This document shows, piece after piece, positions 9,625 through 17,878 of a DNA stretch of 64,000 bases. The translations under genes and the position numbers were made by a program. Source of the DNA: Microvirga sesbaniae (GTDB lineage: Bacteria; Pseudomonadota; Alphaproteobacteria; Rhizobiales; Beijerinckiaceae); assembly GCF_025460805.1 (NCBI RefSeq), contig NZ_JAMXFJ010000007.1, positions 1 to 64,000 on the forward strand, read 5' to 3'. Numbering within the stretch: position 1 is the stretch's first letter; every line of letters starts with the position of its first letter. The notes beneath the pieces were generated by a model. That model was not told where the DNA came from. It was given only the letters and a program-made list of their open reading frames with translations, and made no database searches.

Positions 9625-10350
9625 CCTGCCGTTCCGCCCAGACGCGAACATGATCGACTTGCGGCTTGGCGAGCCATGCTGGCCGCCTCCGTCGAGGGGC
9701 CGACTACCGCGGAAGCACCTGTTCCGCGAGGACCCCGCCGGTGGGCAGGCTGATGATGCAATGCAGACCGTCCGGCGTGAACTCCAGGCTGGCCTTGCCG
9801 TCCAGTTCATAGGCCAGCGTCCGCTCGATCAGCTCGGTGCCGAAGCCTCGCCTTCGTGGCGTCTCACCCGACAGCCTCACCCCCGTCTCGATCCAGCGGA
9901 ACACGAGACGGGGCCCGCCCTCTTCCCTGGTGATCGTCCACTCCACCGTGATCCGCCCCTGGTCCGTCGACAGGGCACCATACTTCACGGCGTTCGTCGC
10001 CAGCTCGTGGATGACAAGCGCGATGGTTTCGGCCGCCTTGGGCTTCAGGCGCACTTCCGGCCCCGTGATGCCGGCCACCCGCTCACCCTCCTGGGCCCCG
10101 AAGGCCAGCAGCCCCTCGGCCACCAGAAGCTCCAAATCCAAACCGGCGGTCGGATCCCGCGTGACGGCCGCCTGCACCCGGGCGAAGGCGTCGATACGCC
10201 CGTCCAGGTGCATGGCATAGTCCTCCGCTGTCTCGCTGGTGACTGCCGTCCGGCGGGCGATGGAGCGGATCACCGCGAGCGTGTTGCGCACCCGGTGCTG
10301 CAACTCGGCCAGCAGAAGCCGGGCCTGGCGCTCGCTCTCGCGCAACGCGG
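9625..10350. repeat. Long duplicated segment, copy 1 (HWE kinase catalytic half)
   Basis: This stretch, which includes about 80 bp beyond the kinase stop codon and the whole HWE catalytic half, is nearly identical to 58531-59258. In one 130-bp stretch I compared by eye I counted three mismatches. Upstream of the H-box region the two genes differ completely (PAS versus GAF sensor). Confidence 0.85.
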
Positions 10351-10864
10351 CATCGGCCCGAATGCGGGCGGTTGTCTCGGTGAGAGGGTGGAAGACACCG
10401 CCCACCGCACCCGTCTCGTCCCGGATCGGCGAGAACGAGCCTGCAAAATGACGCTCCTCGAACCCGTCGCCCTCGGCTCGGCGCAGCAGGACCACGTGGT
10501 CCTCGATGGCCACCGCCTCCCCGTCGAACACCCGCTCGAAGACCGGACCAAGGAAGGACTCGTAGGCCTCCGACCAGCTATCTGCGGCAGGTCGCCCCAG
10601 AATGGACGGGTGGCGGGCGGCCGCAACGGCGATGTAGCCGTCATTGTAGAGCTGGATCCGATCAGCCCCCCAGAGGATTGCCACCGGTCCCGGCGAGGCG
10701 AGCATGATGTCGACGGCGGTCTTCAGGCTCTGCGGCCAGGTTCCAACGGGCCCGAGCGCTGTGGCGGCCCAGTCGTGCTGGCGGATGCGCTCGCCCATCT
10801 CGCCCCCGCCTGCGGGCCAGACCGTCCGGGATTGAGATGTCGTAGTGTTCATCGCCGCGCTCAT
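9704..10864 (-). CDS. PAS domain HWE-family histidine kinase
   Basis: Cytoplasmic sensor kinase of 386 aa. A PAS domain spans about residues 30-160 (SLKTAVDIMLASPGPVAILW to HPLTETTARI). The HWE module follows: H-box ELQHRVRNTLAVIRS with the phospho-accepting His near residue 187, N-box HELATNAVKYGALS, the WIETG segment and GFGTELIERTL. HWE kinases are abundant in Hyphomicrobiales and phosphorylate single-domain regulators. The start ATG at 10864 has GAGG 5 bp upstream. No regulator gene is adjacent; only a decayed receiver remnant lies at 11222. Its catalytic half is duplicated at 58.6 kb. Confidence 0.93.
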   Translation of the reverse strand: MSAAMNTTTSQSRTVWPAGGGEMGERIRQHDWAATALGPVGTWPQSLKTAVDIMLASPGPVAILWGADRIQLYNDGYIAVAAARHPSILGRPAADSWSEAYESFLGPVFERVFDGEAVAIEDHVVLLRRAEGDGFEERHFAGSFSPIRDETGAVGGVFHPLTETTARIRADAALRESERQARLLLAELQHRVRNTLAVIRSIARRTAVTSETAEDYAMHLDGRIDAFARVQAAVTRDPTAGLDLELLVAEGLLAFGAQEGERVAGITGPEVRLKPKAAETIALVIHELATNAVKYGALSTDQGRITVEWTITREEGGPRLVFRWIETGVRLSGETPRRRGFGTELIERTLAYELDGKASLEFTPDGLHCIISLPTGGVLAEQVLPR

Positions 10865-11008
10865 ATGACCTCTACAACGCGCGAGCGGCCGTTAAGGCTC
10901 GCAGGGCTTTCCCGTCCGCTCTCATTGGCACCGGGAGCTTGGTAAACGGCTCCCGCCCGCGGCTGGGATCGGTCGACACCCTCGTGGTTTCGTCCGCCGA
11001 GCCTCTCG

Positions 11009-11052
11009 AGCATTTTTCGGTGAAGTGGATCCGGTTCACCGTCAGAAAATGC
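11009..11052. repeat. GGTGAA/TTCACC hairpin repeat, copy 2
   Basis: Second copy of the element at 9166-9199: GCATTTTTCGGTGAA, GGATCCG, TTCACCG, and here a matching outer arm AGAAAATGC, so the whole unit is a long imperfect hairpin. It lies between the kinase and the regulator remnant. Confidence 0.65.
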
Positions 11053-11221
11053 GGCTCGGCAAAGAAGAGAGGTGATTCCACGTGAGTGGAAGCAGCTCTA
11101 AGTCGTTTTTCCGGAACGCCCCCGTCAACGCAGGTTATCCTCGGTCCAAGCCGTTTCGCCAAGCCGTTTCGCCTACGCCAGATTCCGCTCCCGCCGCGGG
11201 AGAGATGCGGCGGACGAGCAT

Positions 11222-11530
11222 GACACGCCCAGCAGCAGGAACCCTCGGCAGTCGCCGGGTGCCGGTCGTGGATGACGGGTTCCACATTGCCGATGAGATG
11301 GCCTCGGCGCTCCGGAACCTCGGAGCCGAGGCCGCGGGGCCCGTGCCGACGAAGGATACGGCTCTGGCGTCGGAAGCTCGGCATGGAGGTGACGGCCGAG
11401 GGCGTGGAGACCCCGGGCCAAGCGCAGTGCCTGCGCGGCGCTGGGCTGCCGCCATGCACAGGGATATCTCCATGCAGCGCCCGTGGCCCGCTCGCAGGTG
11501 CCATCGCTGCCTGCAAGCTGGAGGACGAAG
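11222..11530 (+). pseudogene. Fused remnants of a response regulator and an EAL domain
   Basis: No intact frame exists, but two recognisable pieces are present. At 11222-11370 a receiver start reads RVPVVDDGFHIADEMASAL then NLGAEAAGPVPTKDTAL, close to the intact regulator at 60847. From 11371 another frame reads KLGMEVTAEGVETPGQ, an EAL phosphodiesterase motif. A one-base shift near 11437 leads into GCRHAQGYLHAAPVA, the end of an EAL domain. The pieces come from two different proteins with the middle of both missing. A 13-bp tandem duplication (CCAAGCCGTTTCG) lies just upstream at about 11147-11172. The rest of 10865-11623 contains nothing I can call. Confidence 0.7.
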
Positions 11531-11623
11531 GCAGCCACCCAGGTTTCAGCGAGCGAGGCCGTACGCGACCCGGGTGACGTCAGCTCGTGATCGACAACAG
11601 GGTACCCTGGTCGGCTGATTTGA

Positions 11624-11854
11624 TCAGACCAGTGCGCCCGTGGTGCCGACCCGCCGTTCGGCCGTGGCCTCCCTCAACGCGACAAGAAGGACGCCAATGT
11701 CTTCATCCAGCAGCGTGATCGCATTGCGGGCACACTGCCGGAAGTGTTCTCTGCAGATCGTGGGCTCAGTGTCCCATGAGCATGCCTGCGGCTGAGACTC
11801 ATAAATGGCCTGAGCAACCAACTCGACCCGGTGGTCGGTCATTTCCCTATCCAT
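11624..11854 (-). CDS. Small hypothetical protein
   Basis: Predicted 76-aa cytoplasmic protein starting MDREMTDHRVELVAQAIYES. I chose the ATG at 11854 because AGGTGA lies just upstream; a longer frame back to 12043 has a composition unlike a real protein. It contains one His-Cys-rich stretch (CSWDTEPTICREHFRQCA) and a Leu-rich C-terminal helix. I do not recognise the family. It lies downstream of another small gene on the same strand, possibly in one transcript. Confidence 0.5.
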   Translation of the reverse strand: MDREMTDHRVELVAQAIYESQPQACSWDTEPTICREHFRQCARNAITLLDEDIGVLLVALREATAERRVGTTGALV

Positions 11855-11906
11855 GATTTCACCTCGCGCAGCCGCTCCAAGGGGAATGCCAAGGCTAGCC
11901 CACGTG

Positions 11907-12053
11907 TCAGAGGCTCGCCAGCAGAAGGCTTGCTCCGATGAAGGAGCCAAGAGAGGCGGCAAACAGGATCGACGCACGCTGAAACGACGGGGCGGCATCT
12001 GTGCCATTCTCGGGTTCAGATGAGTTGTCGTGTGAAGATTCATTGTGAGACAT
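11907..12053 (-). CDS. Small single-pass membrane protein, hypothetical
   Basis: Predicted 48-aa protein starting MSHNESSHDNSSEPENG at the ATG at 12053, with AGGATAAG upstream. A polar Ser/Asn/Glu-rich N-terminus is followed by one hydrophobic segment (ASILFAASLGSFIGASLLL, about residues 27-46) that ends at the C-terminus. This is a plausible tail-anchored small membrane protein. Function is unknown. It lies 52 bp before the 76-aa gene. Confidence 0.45.
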   Translation of the reverse strand: MSHNESSHDNSSEPENGTDAAPSFQRASILFAASLGSFIGASLLLASL

Positions 12054-12398
12054 GAGCTTATCCTGACTTCGGATGATGTGGCATGGTCGCAAAACGGAGG
12101 CAGGTGGCGCTCTATTCCCTCACGAATTCTATCAAAGTGTTTCGAGTCCGTCGCAAGACAGCGCCTGCCTTCACACGGCGGCTGCAGTTGGAGCTAAGCG
12201 TTCATACCAGGCCGATGCTGGAACCGCCTGTCACGCTTTGGAGGAGCCCTCCATAAGACGAACGGCAATGTCGAGCTTGACGTAGCAGAGAAAATGCATC
12301 GCACTCCTGATAGTTGAACAGCGTGTTTCAGCGGTTCAGGGGTCATCCGCCATGCTCCCATGGCTGGACCGCCTGACATCCTCGGCTCATGAGCTTCC
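12054..12398. other. Intergenic region without a recognised gene
   Basis: No frame here has protein-like composition, and I see no repeat of the two palindrome families. It must contain the promoter for the small minus-strand genes and the end of the kinase transcript. Confidence 0.5.
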
Positions 12399-14456
12399 TC
12401 AGGCTGCATTTTGCCTGGCGGACGATCCGAGCGAAATCGCAATGGCGCAGCAGACGCCCGCCCGCTCGAACCGGAGGTCGAGCTGCCCAGCCAGTTCCTG
12501 TGTGATCGCCTGCCGGAGCAGGCGCGAGCCAAAGCCCGGGTTCGGTCGGCCCTCAAGGGTGGGCCCACGCGACTCACACCAGTTGATTGCCAGCTTCGCT
12601 TCATCTCCCTGCTCCTGGACCGTCCAGTCGACCTGCACGTGGCCCGATGGAGAGGACAGGGCTCCGTACTTGACGGCATTGGTGGCAAGCTCGTGGAAGG
12701 CCATGCCCAGCACCACCGCCGCCCGCGCCGCGAGGTCGACCTCCGGTCCGTCGATCCGGACGCGGGATGAAGAGGTCATGTAGGGCCCGAGCACCGTCTC
12801 GAGGATCGCCCTGAGAGAGGCCCCCTCCCAGTGCGTCTCGTTCAGAAGATTGTGCGTGCGCGAGAGGGCGAGCAGCCGCTCCTGGAAGCGCTCCTGGGCG
12901 ACTTGCGGCGGCACATCGGGACGGGCCGTCTGCCATGCCAGCGACTGCACTGTGGCGAGCGTGTTTTTCACCCGGTGGTTCAGCTCGTCGATCAGCAGCT
13001 TCTGGCGCCGGTCCGCCTGCCGACGTTCGGTGATGTCCTCCACCACCCGCACTGCATACAGGAAAGTACCACCGGCATCCCGCACAGCTGTGCTGGTTAC
13101 GCGCGCCCAGCCACTGCTGCCGTCCTTGCGCCGGAACTCGCTGTCGGTCGTGTAGGCGTCCAGCCCACCCGCAACCTGCTGAGCGAACAAGGCCAGATCG
13201 TGAACAAGGATCTCGGGATCGGTCACATGGCCGAAGTGCTGGCCGATCAGCTCCTCGCGGGTGTGTCCGGTGAGCTTGCAACGAGCCTCGTTCACCGACA
13301 TGAAGCGCCCATCCCTGTCGACCTCGGCGATCCCCACGGCGGCATTGTTCTGGGTCGCCCATAGGCGCGCCTCGCTTGCCCTTAGGGCAGCCTCCCGCAC
13401 GTGCAGCTCCGTGGAGGCCGATGCGAGTGCGCCTGTCACCTGATCGACCTCTGCCAACCCGCTCGGGGGCGACACCACGGGCTCGCCGCGACCGAGCCGC
13501 TGAGCCTGATCGGCCAATCCCCGCACCGGAACGGCGATGCGCCGCCCAAAGCTGCGGGCCAGGAGCAGGGACAGCCCGATCAGGCCCGTTCCGAGGCCGA
13601 ACAGCGTCCAGAGGGAGCGGCGCAGCGGGGCCTGGACGATCTCGGCCGGCACGCCGACGAACGTCGTCCAGCCCGAGACTCCAGAAGGGGCATAAGCGCC
13701 GAGCACCTCCGTCCCTTCGAGGTTGCGCCCCTCCCAGATGCCGTCCGCCTCCCGGGAAGCCTTCAGGAACTCGTCAGGAGCAGCCTTGCCGACGAAGGTC
13801 TCATGTTGGCGGGAGCGAGCCACGACCCGGTCAGCCCGGTCGATCACGGTCGCCACCCATGAGGCGGGCAGGTTCTGGGCGAGCAGGATCTCGGCGATGC
13901 GCCTCGGCTCGACGGCCATGGACAGCACGTGCGTGACGGTGCCGTCCTTGAGGACCGGAACCCGGATGCTGATGATCGGCCGGCCCGCGGTGGCTCCGGT
14001 GAAGAGGTCCTGGATCACTGGCTGCTTTGTGGCGATCACCTGCTGGTCGATCGGCAGGTTGGCGCCCTTCGGCAGGGATGAGCCCCAGGGCAAGCGGGTG
14101 TTCGCCACCTGTTGGCCCATGGTGTCTCGGACCACGACGGCATAGTTGTCGGTTCCCTGCCGCGCCCAGGACCGCAGGGTCATCTCCGCCTGGCTCTGGA
14201 ACGCCTCGAAGTTGCCCTCGAGCAGCGACGAAGAGGTGGCGAGCGCCTGCGCCGCCGACTGGATGCCTACGAGTTCGCGATCAACCGCGGCCATGATGCG
14301 CTGAGCGGTGCCGAGCGCTTCTTCCTCGTAATGGTGACGCTCCGCATCGGCATAGCGCCACAGCAGGATGGCCGCAAAGACGAGGCCCGGCAGCACGAGG
14401 GCGGCACCGAAGGCCATCAAGCACTGCCGGATTGTGTAACGACGCAAGAACATCAT
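12399..14456 (-). CDS. Membrane HWE histidine kinase with extracytoplasmic sensor, HAMP and PAS
   Basis: Inner-membrane kinase of 685 aa. A membrane segment at about residues 12-33 is followed by a periplasmic sensor of roughly 240 residues (dCache/PDC-like: IQSAAQALATSSSLLEGNF, ISIRVPVLKDGTVTHVLSMA). A second membrane segment near 275-295, a HAMP linker, a PAS domain (NNAAVGIAEVDRDGRFMSVN) and the HWE module (ELNHRVKNTLATVQSLAWQT, HELATNAVKYGALS, NWCESRGP, GFGSRLLRQAI) complete it. The MM start at 14453-14456 is chosen because it directly precedes the first membrane helix. It is a clear paralog of the kinase at 22003-24132. Confidence 0.92.
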   Translation of the reverse strand: MMFLRRYTIRQCLMAFGAALVLPGLVFAAILLWRYADAERHHYEEEALGTAQRIMAAVDRELVGIQSAAQALATSSSLLEGNFEAFQSQAEMTLRSWARQGTDNYAVVVRDTMGQQVANTRLPWGSSLPKGANLPIDQQVIATKQPVIQDLFTGATAGRPIISIRVPVLKDGTVTHVLSMAVEPRRIAEILLAQNLPASWVATVIDRADRVVARSRQHETFVGKAAPDEFLKASREADGIWEGRNLEGTEVLGAYAPSGVSGWTTFVGVPAEIVQAPLRRSLWTLFGLGTGLIGLSLLLARSFGRRIAVPVRGLADQAQRLGRGEPVVSPPSGLAEVDQVTGALASASTELHVREAALRASEARLWATQNNAAVGIAEVDRDGRFMSVNEARCKLTGHTREELIGQHFGHVTDPEILVHDLALFAQQVAGGLDAYTTDSEFRRKDGSSGWARVTSTAVRDAGGTFLYAVRVVEDITERRQADRRQKLLIDELNHRVKNTLATVQSLAWQTARPDVPPQVAQERFQERLLALSRTHNLLNETHWEGASLRAILETVLGPYMTSSSRVRIDGPEVDLAARAAVVLGMAFHELATNAVKYGALSSPSGHVQVDWTVQEQGDEAKLAINWCESRGPTLEGRPNPGFGSRLLRQAITQELAGQLDLRFERAGVCCAIAISLGSSARQNAA

Positions 14457-14910
14457 GCGGCCTAGATATCGCTGCCCCGGCTCAAGTCGAGAGATCACTT
14501 TCGGTCGCGATGAAGCGAAGCCTGTCTTGAGGAGCGAAAACGGCACCCGACAGCACTGTGCCCGGGCCCAGTTTTTCCGCGGCACGGATCTGCCCGGTTG
14601 GGACCGATCAACTCTGCCTTTTCGGAAGGACTGAGAGCCTTTGAGGAAGGGCTCGAACGGGGGAATGGCGGATCCGGATCCGGCTTGCGTCAAAGGTCGG
14701 CCACGGGTCAAACTGCGCCGTTGGGCGTGGCCTGACGAAAGATTGCTCCCCTGTGACGGCGGAAATTAGGGTTTCGTCTGCCTCGTGCCATGGCCGGGCC
14801 TTCGCCCTGAGGGGGTCACAAGGGTTCCTCGGCCGTGCGTGGCGCAACATAGGATTTGACTCCGTCGGCGATCGTCGCTTGTCTTCGTCGCCTCTGTCGG
14901 AGATCGAACC
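14457..14910. other. Intergenic region with a degenerate dispersed repeat
   Basis: No gene is supported in this 454-bp stretch. At 14705-14790 it contains GGGTCAAACTGCGCCGTTG, GCGTGGCC, then TTCGTCTGCCTCGTGCCA; the same blocks in the same order occur at 44956-45042. The repeat unit is about 86 bp with a variable middle. Confidence 0.55.
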
Positions 14911-15696
14911 TTGCTCGTCCCCATTTATCAGATCGATGCCTTCGCAAGCCGCCGCTTCTCCGGGAATCCGGCTGCCGTCATGCTGCTCGAGCGCTTTGCC
15001 GACGATGCGACCCTTCAGGCGATCGCTGCCGAGAATAATCTGGCTGAGACCGCCTTTCTCGTGCCGGATGGCGAGGATTATCACCTGCGTTGGTTCACGC
15101 CGACAGTCGAGGTGCCCCTGTGCGGACACGCGACGCTCGCCAGCGCGGCGGTCGTGATGGAGCGCCTGGCGCCGCATCGCCGAAGCGTGGTGTTCCACTC
15201 TGCCAGTGGTCCCCTGAGCGTGGAGCGCAGAGGGACCGGCTACATCATGAACTTTCCGACGCGTGTATCGAGGCCTGTCGAGCCGCCGCCTCTCCTGGCA
15301 GAAGCTCTGGGACAAGACCCTGTCGAGGTGATGGCCGACGCGTTCAACTACCTCGCCTTGCTGGAGACGGCGGATCAGGTGCGCAGCCTGAGGCCGGCCC
15401 TTGCGGCGGTGGCCGCGCTGGATCGCAGCGGCTTGATCGTCACAGCCCCAGGCGACGGTGGCTACGACTTCACCAGTCGATACTTCGCCCCGGCCAAGGG
15501 AATCCCCGAAGACCCTGTGACCGGCGGCGCCCATTGTGCCCTCACCCCGTACTGGGCCCAGCGTTTGCACAAGACCACGTTCCGGGCCTTCCAGGCTTCG
15601 CGGCGTGGAGGTGAACTCGTGTGCCGCCTGGTCGGTGATCGCGTCGAGCTCGAGGGAAGCTGCGTGTTCTATCTCGAGGTAACGGCCGCGATCTGA
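14911..15696 (+). CDS. PhzF family isomerase/epimerase-like protein
   Basis: Cytoplasmic protein of 261 aa with the PhzF fold (two diaminopimelate-epimerase-like domains). The catalytic Glu is in AAENNLAETAFL near residue 45, and CGHATLASA and EDPVTGGAHCALTPYW are the two conserved family blocks. Members act as isomerases on varied substrates; only true PhzF makes phenazine, and no other phenazine genes are here. The start is a TTG at 14911 preceded by GGAGA at 8-9 bp; no in-frame ATG lies before the conserved DAFASRRFSGNPAAV block. It stands alone between two minus-strand genes. Confidence 0.9.
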   Translation: MLVPIYQIDAFASRRFSGNPAAVMLLERFADDATLQAIAAENNLAETAFLVPDGEDYHLRWFTPTVEVPLCGHATLASAAVVMERLAPHRRSVVFHSASGPLSVERRGTGYIMNFPTRVSRPVEPPPLLAEALGQDPVEVMADAFNYLALLETADQVRSLRPALAAVAALDRSGLIVTAPGDGGYDFTSRYFAPAKGIPEDPVTGGAHCALTPYWAQRLHKTTFRAFQASRRGGELVCRLVGDRVELEGSCVFYLEVTAAI

Positions 15697-15952
15697 GTCG
15701 GCATAAGGTCGAGAGCGGCCCTGTGTCGGTGATCAGGATCGGAAAAGTGCGGCGCCTTTCATAATCGGGATGGCTGGCCAACCTTAGCGTAGGCTGTCAG
15801 ACAGGCTGGCCAAGAACTTGATCGCCTGCCTGCGCCGGACCTTCGCGCATTCTAGGAAAGGCTTGCCTCATACAGGCTGCATGACGCGGGTGGACGTTCC
15901 CTCGGACAGCTCAGGCATCGACGCGGCGTAGAGGCCGCCACTCGCCATGGCT

Positions 15953-16765
15953 TCACAAAAGGTCTTCCTGGGCTGCCTGGTGAACGGTGCGGACCGTCGG
16001 TCGAAAACCCAAGCGGCGAGCCAGAGTGGCATCGATATGCAGATGCCACGGATTGCTCAGAGGGTCGGCAGACGGCTCGATCACTTGGCCGACCAATTCC
16101 GCGAGCTCGTAAATCGAGGTCGGCGCCTCATCGGCAATGTTGACGACCCGCCCATCCAGCGCGCCGTCCAGAGCCAACTTCACCGCGCTGAAGATGTCAC
16201 GGTGATGAATCGTGCTCAGCTTGTGGGCGGGATGCCACTTCGCGTCGATCGCGTGAGCCGGCAGGGATTCCAGATGTCCGTCCCTGTCTCCGTAGACGAA
16301 AGGAAAACGAAGGATCGACCAGTTCAGGCCACTGCCACGCAGTTCCCTCTCCGCCGCCAGCTTGCTCGCGGGATAGGCATGTTGTGGTTCAGCGGCATCG
16401 TCCTCTCGACCAGGGCGTGAACCATGCGCGTCGTAGACGTTGCTGGTGCTCGACATGATAAAGCGCGCCTTCGGGGCACGGGCCTTGGCTGTCGCGATGA
16501 GGTTGCGCGTTCCCTCGAGGTTGGAACGCCAGATCAGGTCGGAGTCGGGCGTACGAAACACCGCAGCGAGATGGACGATTGCCGAGACGCCCGTGACGGC
16601 ATCGACGAGCGAAGCGGAATCGAGAATGTCGCCCTCGACCGTCGTCCCCGTCGGCGAAGCTTTCCCGGGGCGCACGAGCGCTCGGCAGTCGATACCGGCC
16701 TCCACGAGCCGTGGCAGGAGGCGCGCTCCTACCAATCCGGTGGTTCCGGTGACGAGGATTGTCAT
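15953..16765 (-). CDS. NAD-dependent epimerase/dehydratase (extended SDR)
   Basis: Cytoplasmic protein of 270 aa. An N-terminal Rossmann motif VTGTTGLVGARLL (residues 5-17) binds NAD(P). The catalytic Ser lies in FIMSSTSNVYDAHG and the catalytic pair in AYPASKLAAE, where Tyr and Lys are in the YxxxK arrangement. The family acts on nucleotide sugars or related carbonyls; substrate unknown. The start ATG overlaps the MarR stop as ATGA, so the two genes are translationally coupled and co-transcribed. The MarR protein is therefore probably its direct regulator. Confidence 0.9.
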   Translation of the reverse strand: MTILVTGTTGLVGARLLPRLVEAGIDCRALVRPGKASPTGTTVEGDILDSASLVDAVTGVSAIVHLAAVFRTPDSDLIWRSNLEGTRNLIATAKARAPKARFIMSSTSNVYDAHGSRPGREDDAAEPQHAYPASKLAAERELRGSGLNWSILRFPFVYGDRDGHLESLPAHAIDAKWHPAHKLSTIHHRDIFSAVKLALDGALDGRVVNIADEAPTSIYELAELVGQVIEPSADPLSNPWHLHIDATLARRLGFRPTVRTVHQAAQEDLL

Positions 16766-17226
16766 GTGTCTGCTCCTTTGCCGGATAATCGCTCGAGCCG
16801 CTCCACAGCACGCTCCAGGACGCTAATGGTGGTTGTGATCGCCGAGGCATCGAGCCCTTCGAACGCCGCTTGGTGAATGAACGAGAGATCAGGGACCTCG
16901 GCCCACAGTCTTTTCCCGTGTGTCGTCATCCGAAGGTGCTTCTGACGCTGATCATCCTTGTCGGCGACCTGCTCGATCAGTCCCTTGCGCACCATCGCCG
17001 CGACGATCGCGCTCAAGGTGGCTCGCTCGACTTCAAGAATCTTCGGCAGTTCGCGCTGCTTGATCGAACCGTGCCGGGACAAATGGTGCAGGACATACCA
17101 CTGCGTAGCGCCCAGGTCATAGGGGCGAAGCGCGGCTTCCATGGCGATGCGACCAGCGAGATAGCACCGCTTCGTCCACGCGGCGAGGAGCGCATTCTGC
17201 TCGGCAAGGGTTGTTTTGTTAGGCAC
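16762..17226 (-). CDS. MarR family transcriptional regulator
   Basis: Winged-helix regulator of 154 aa, normal length for the family. The DNA-binding region includes SIKQRELPKILEVERATLSA and the wing KDDQRQKHLRMTTHGKRL, whose DxRxK-like pattern is typical of MarR. The start is GTG at 17226; the only upstream in-frame ATG hits a stop after three codons. A palindrome abuts the start codon and overlaps the predicted -10 box, which fits autorepression. It is the first gene of a two-gene operon with the SDR gene. Confidence 0.92.
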   Translation of the reverse strand: MPNKTTLAEQNALLAAWTKRCYLAGRIAMEAALRPYDLGATQWYVLHHLSRHGSIKQRELPKILEVERATLSAIVAAMVRKGLIEQVADKDDQRQKHLRMTTHGKRLWAEVPDLSFIHQAAFEGLDASAITTTISVLERAVERLERLSGKGADT

Positions 17227-17261
17227 CTGACAATTTTGTCAGCTACCTAACATTTTGTCAA
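17227..17261 (-). promoter_or_regulatory. MarR operon promoter and operator
   Basis: On the minus strand TTGACA (17261-17256) and CAAAAT (17238-17233) are separated by 17 bp, a good sigma-70-like promoter. The inverted repeat CTGACAATTTTGTCAG (17227-17242, 7-bp arms and 2-bp centre) covers the -10 box and ends next to the GTG start. The transcript would begin within a few bases of the GTG, so the mRNA may be leaderless. Confidence 0.65.
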
Positions 17262-17528
17262 CCGAAGTCCTCCAGGCAGCTCTCCCCAGGCGGCTGATCG
17301 ACCTTCGCCGCGCCCATCGGTTTCGGACCGGATCGAATATGCGGTCGTGCCAGTTCAAGGCTCCCGCGGGCTCCATCGCAGTGCGCCGGCGCGTTCTTCA
17401 ATATTCTCGACAACCACTCGGCAGAGCGTCCGACCGCGTCCCTCTCGACCCGGTGAGCAGAGTGAACATCTCGGGTCAGTCTGGTGAACTGCCCTAGCGC
17501 CACTCCCGGATGGGACCGAAACGCTCTC

Positions 17529-17830
17529 ACGTCATGGCCGGCCGGTCATCACCCGACTCTCGCCGGCCATCCCGATCGGAAGGGTGCGGCGTTCCCAACG
17601 ATCGGGATCACCGGGACAAGCCCGGTGATGACGTGGAGAGGTGAAACGGGTCGGTGATAACACCCTCAACGTCCTGGCACCCTCAGCCCTTCCTCCCACC
17701 TCGGCACGTCATGGCCGGCCTTGTGCCGGCCATCCCGATTGCTTGAAGCGCCGTACCTCAAACAAGCGGGATCACCGGGACAAGCCCGGTGATGACGTGG
17801 AGAGTGGGACAAGCCCGGTGATGACGTGAG
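17529..17830. repeat. Cluster of family B palindromic repeats
   Basis: The 650-bp gap between the MarR gene and the next kinase has no supported gene. Family B units occupy 17529-17636 and 17706-17830. Each consists of a GC-rich palindrome such as ACCGGGACAAGCCCGGT or GGCCGGCCTTGTGCCGGCC with edges ATGACGTG and ATCGGGAT. At the right end the last half unit is duplicated in tandem. Confidence 0.8.
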
Positions 17831-17878
17831 AGGGTGCCCATCCGGCCGAGCGGTCAAGACAAGGTCCCGGACGATGCG

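Noticed and set aside
14911-15696. Phenazine biosynthesis
   Set aside because: PhzF-family proteins are common outside phenazine pathways, and no other phz gene is present.
17529-17830. Repeat cluster as a CRISPR array
   Set aside because: The units are palindromic, irregularly spaced and inverted relative to each other, the intervals are not spacer-like, and no cas gene is present.
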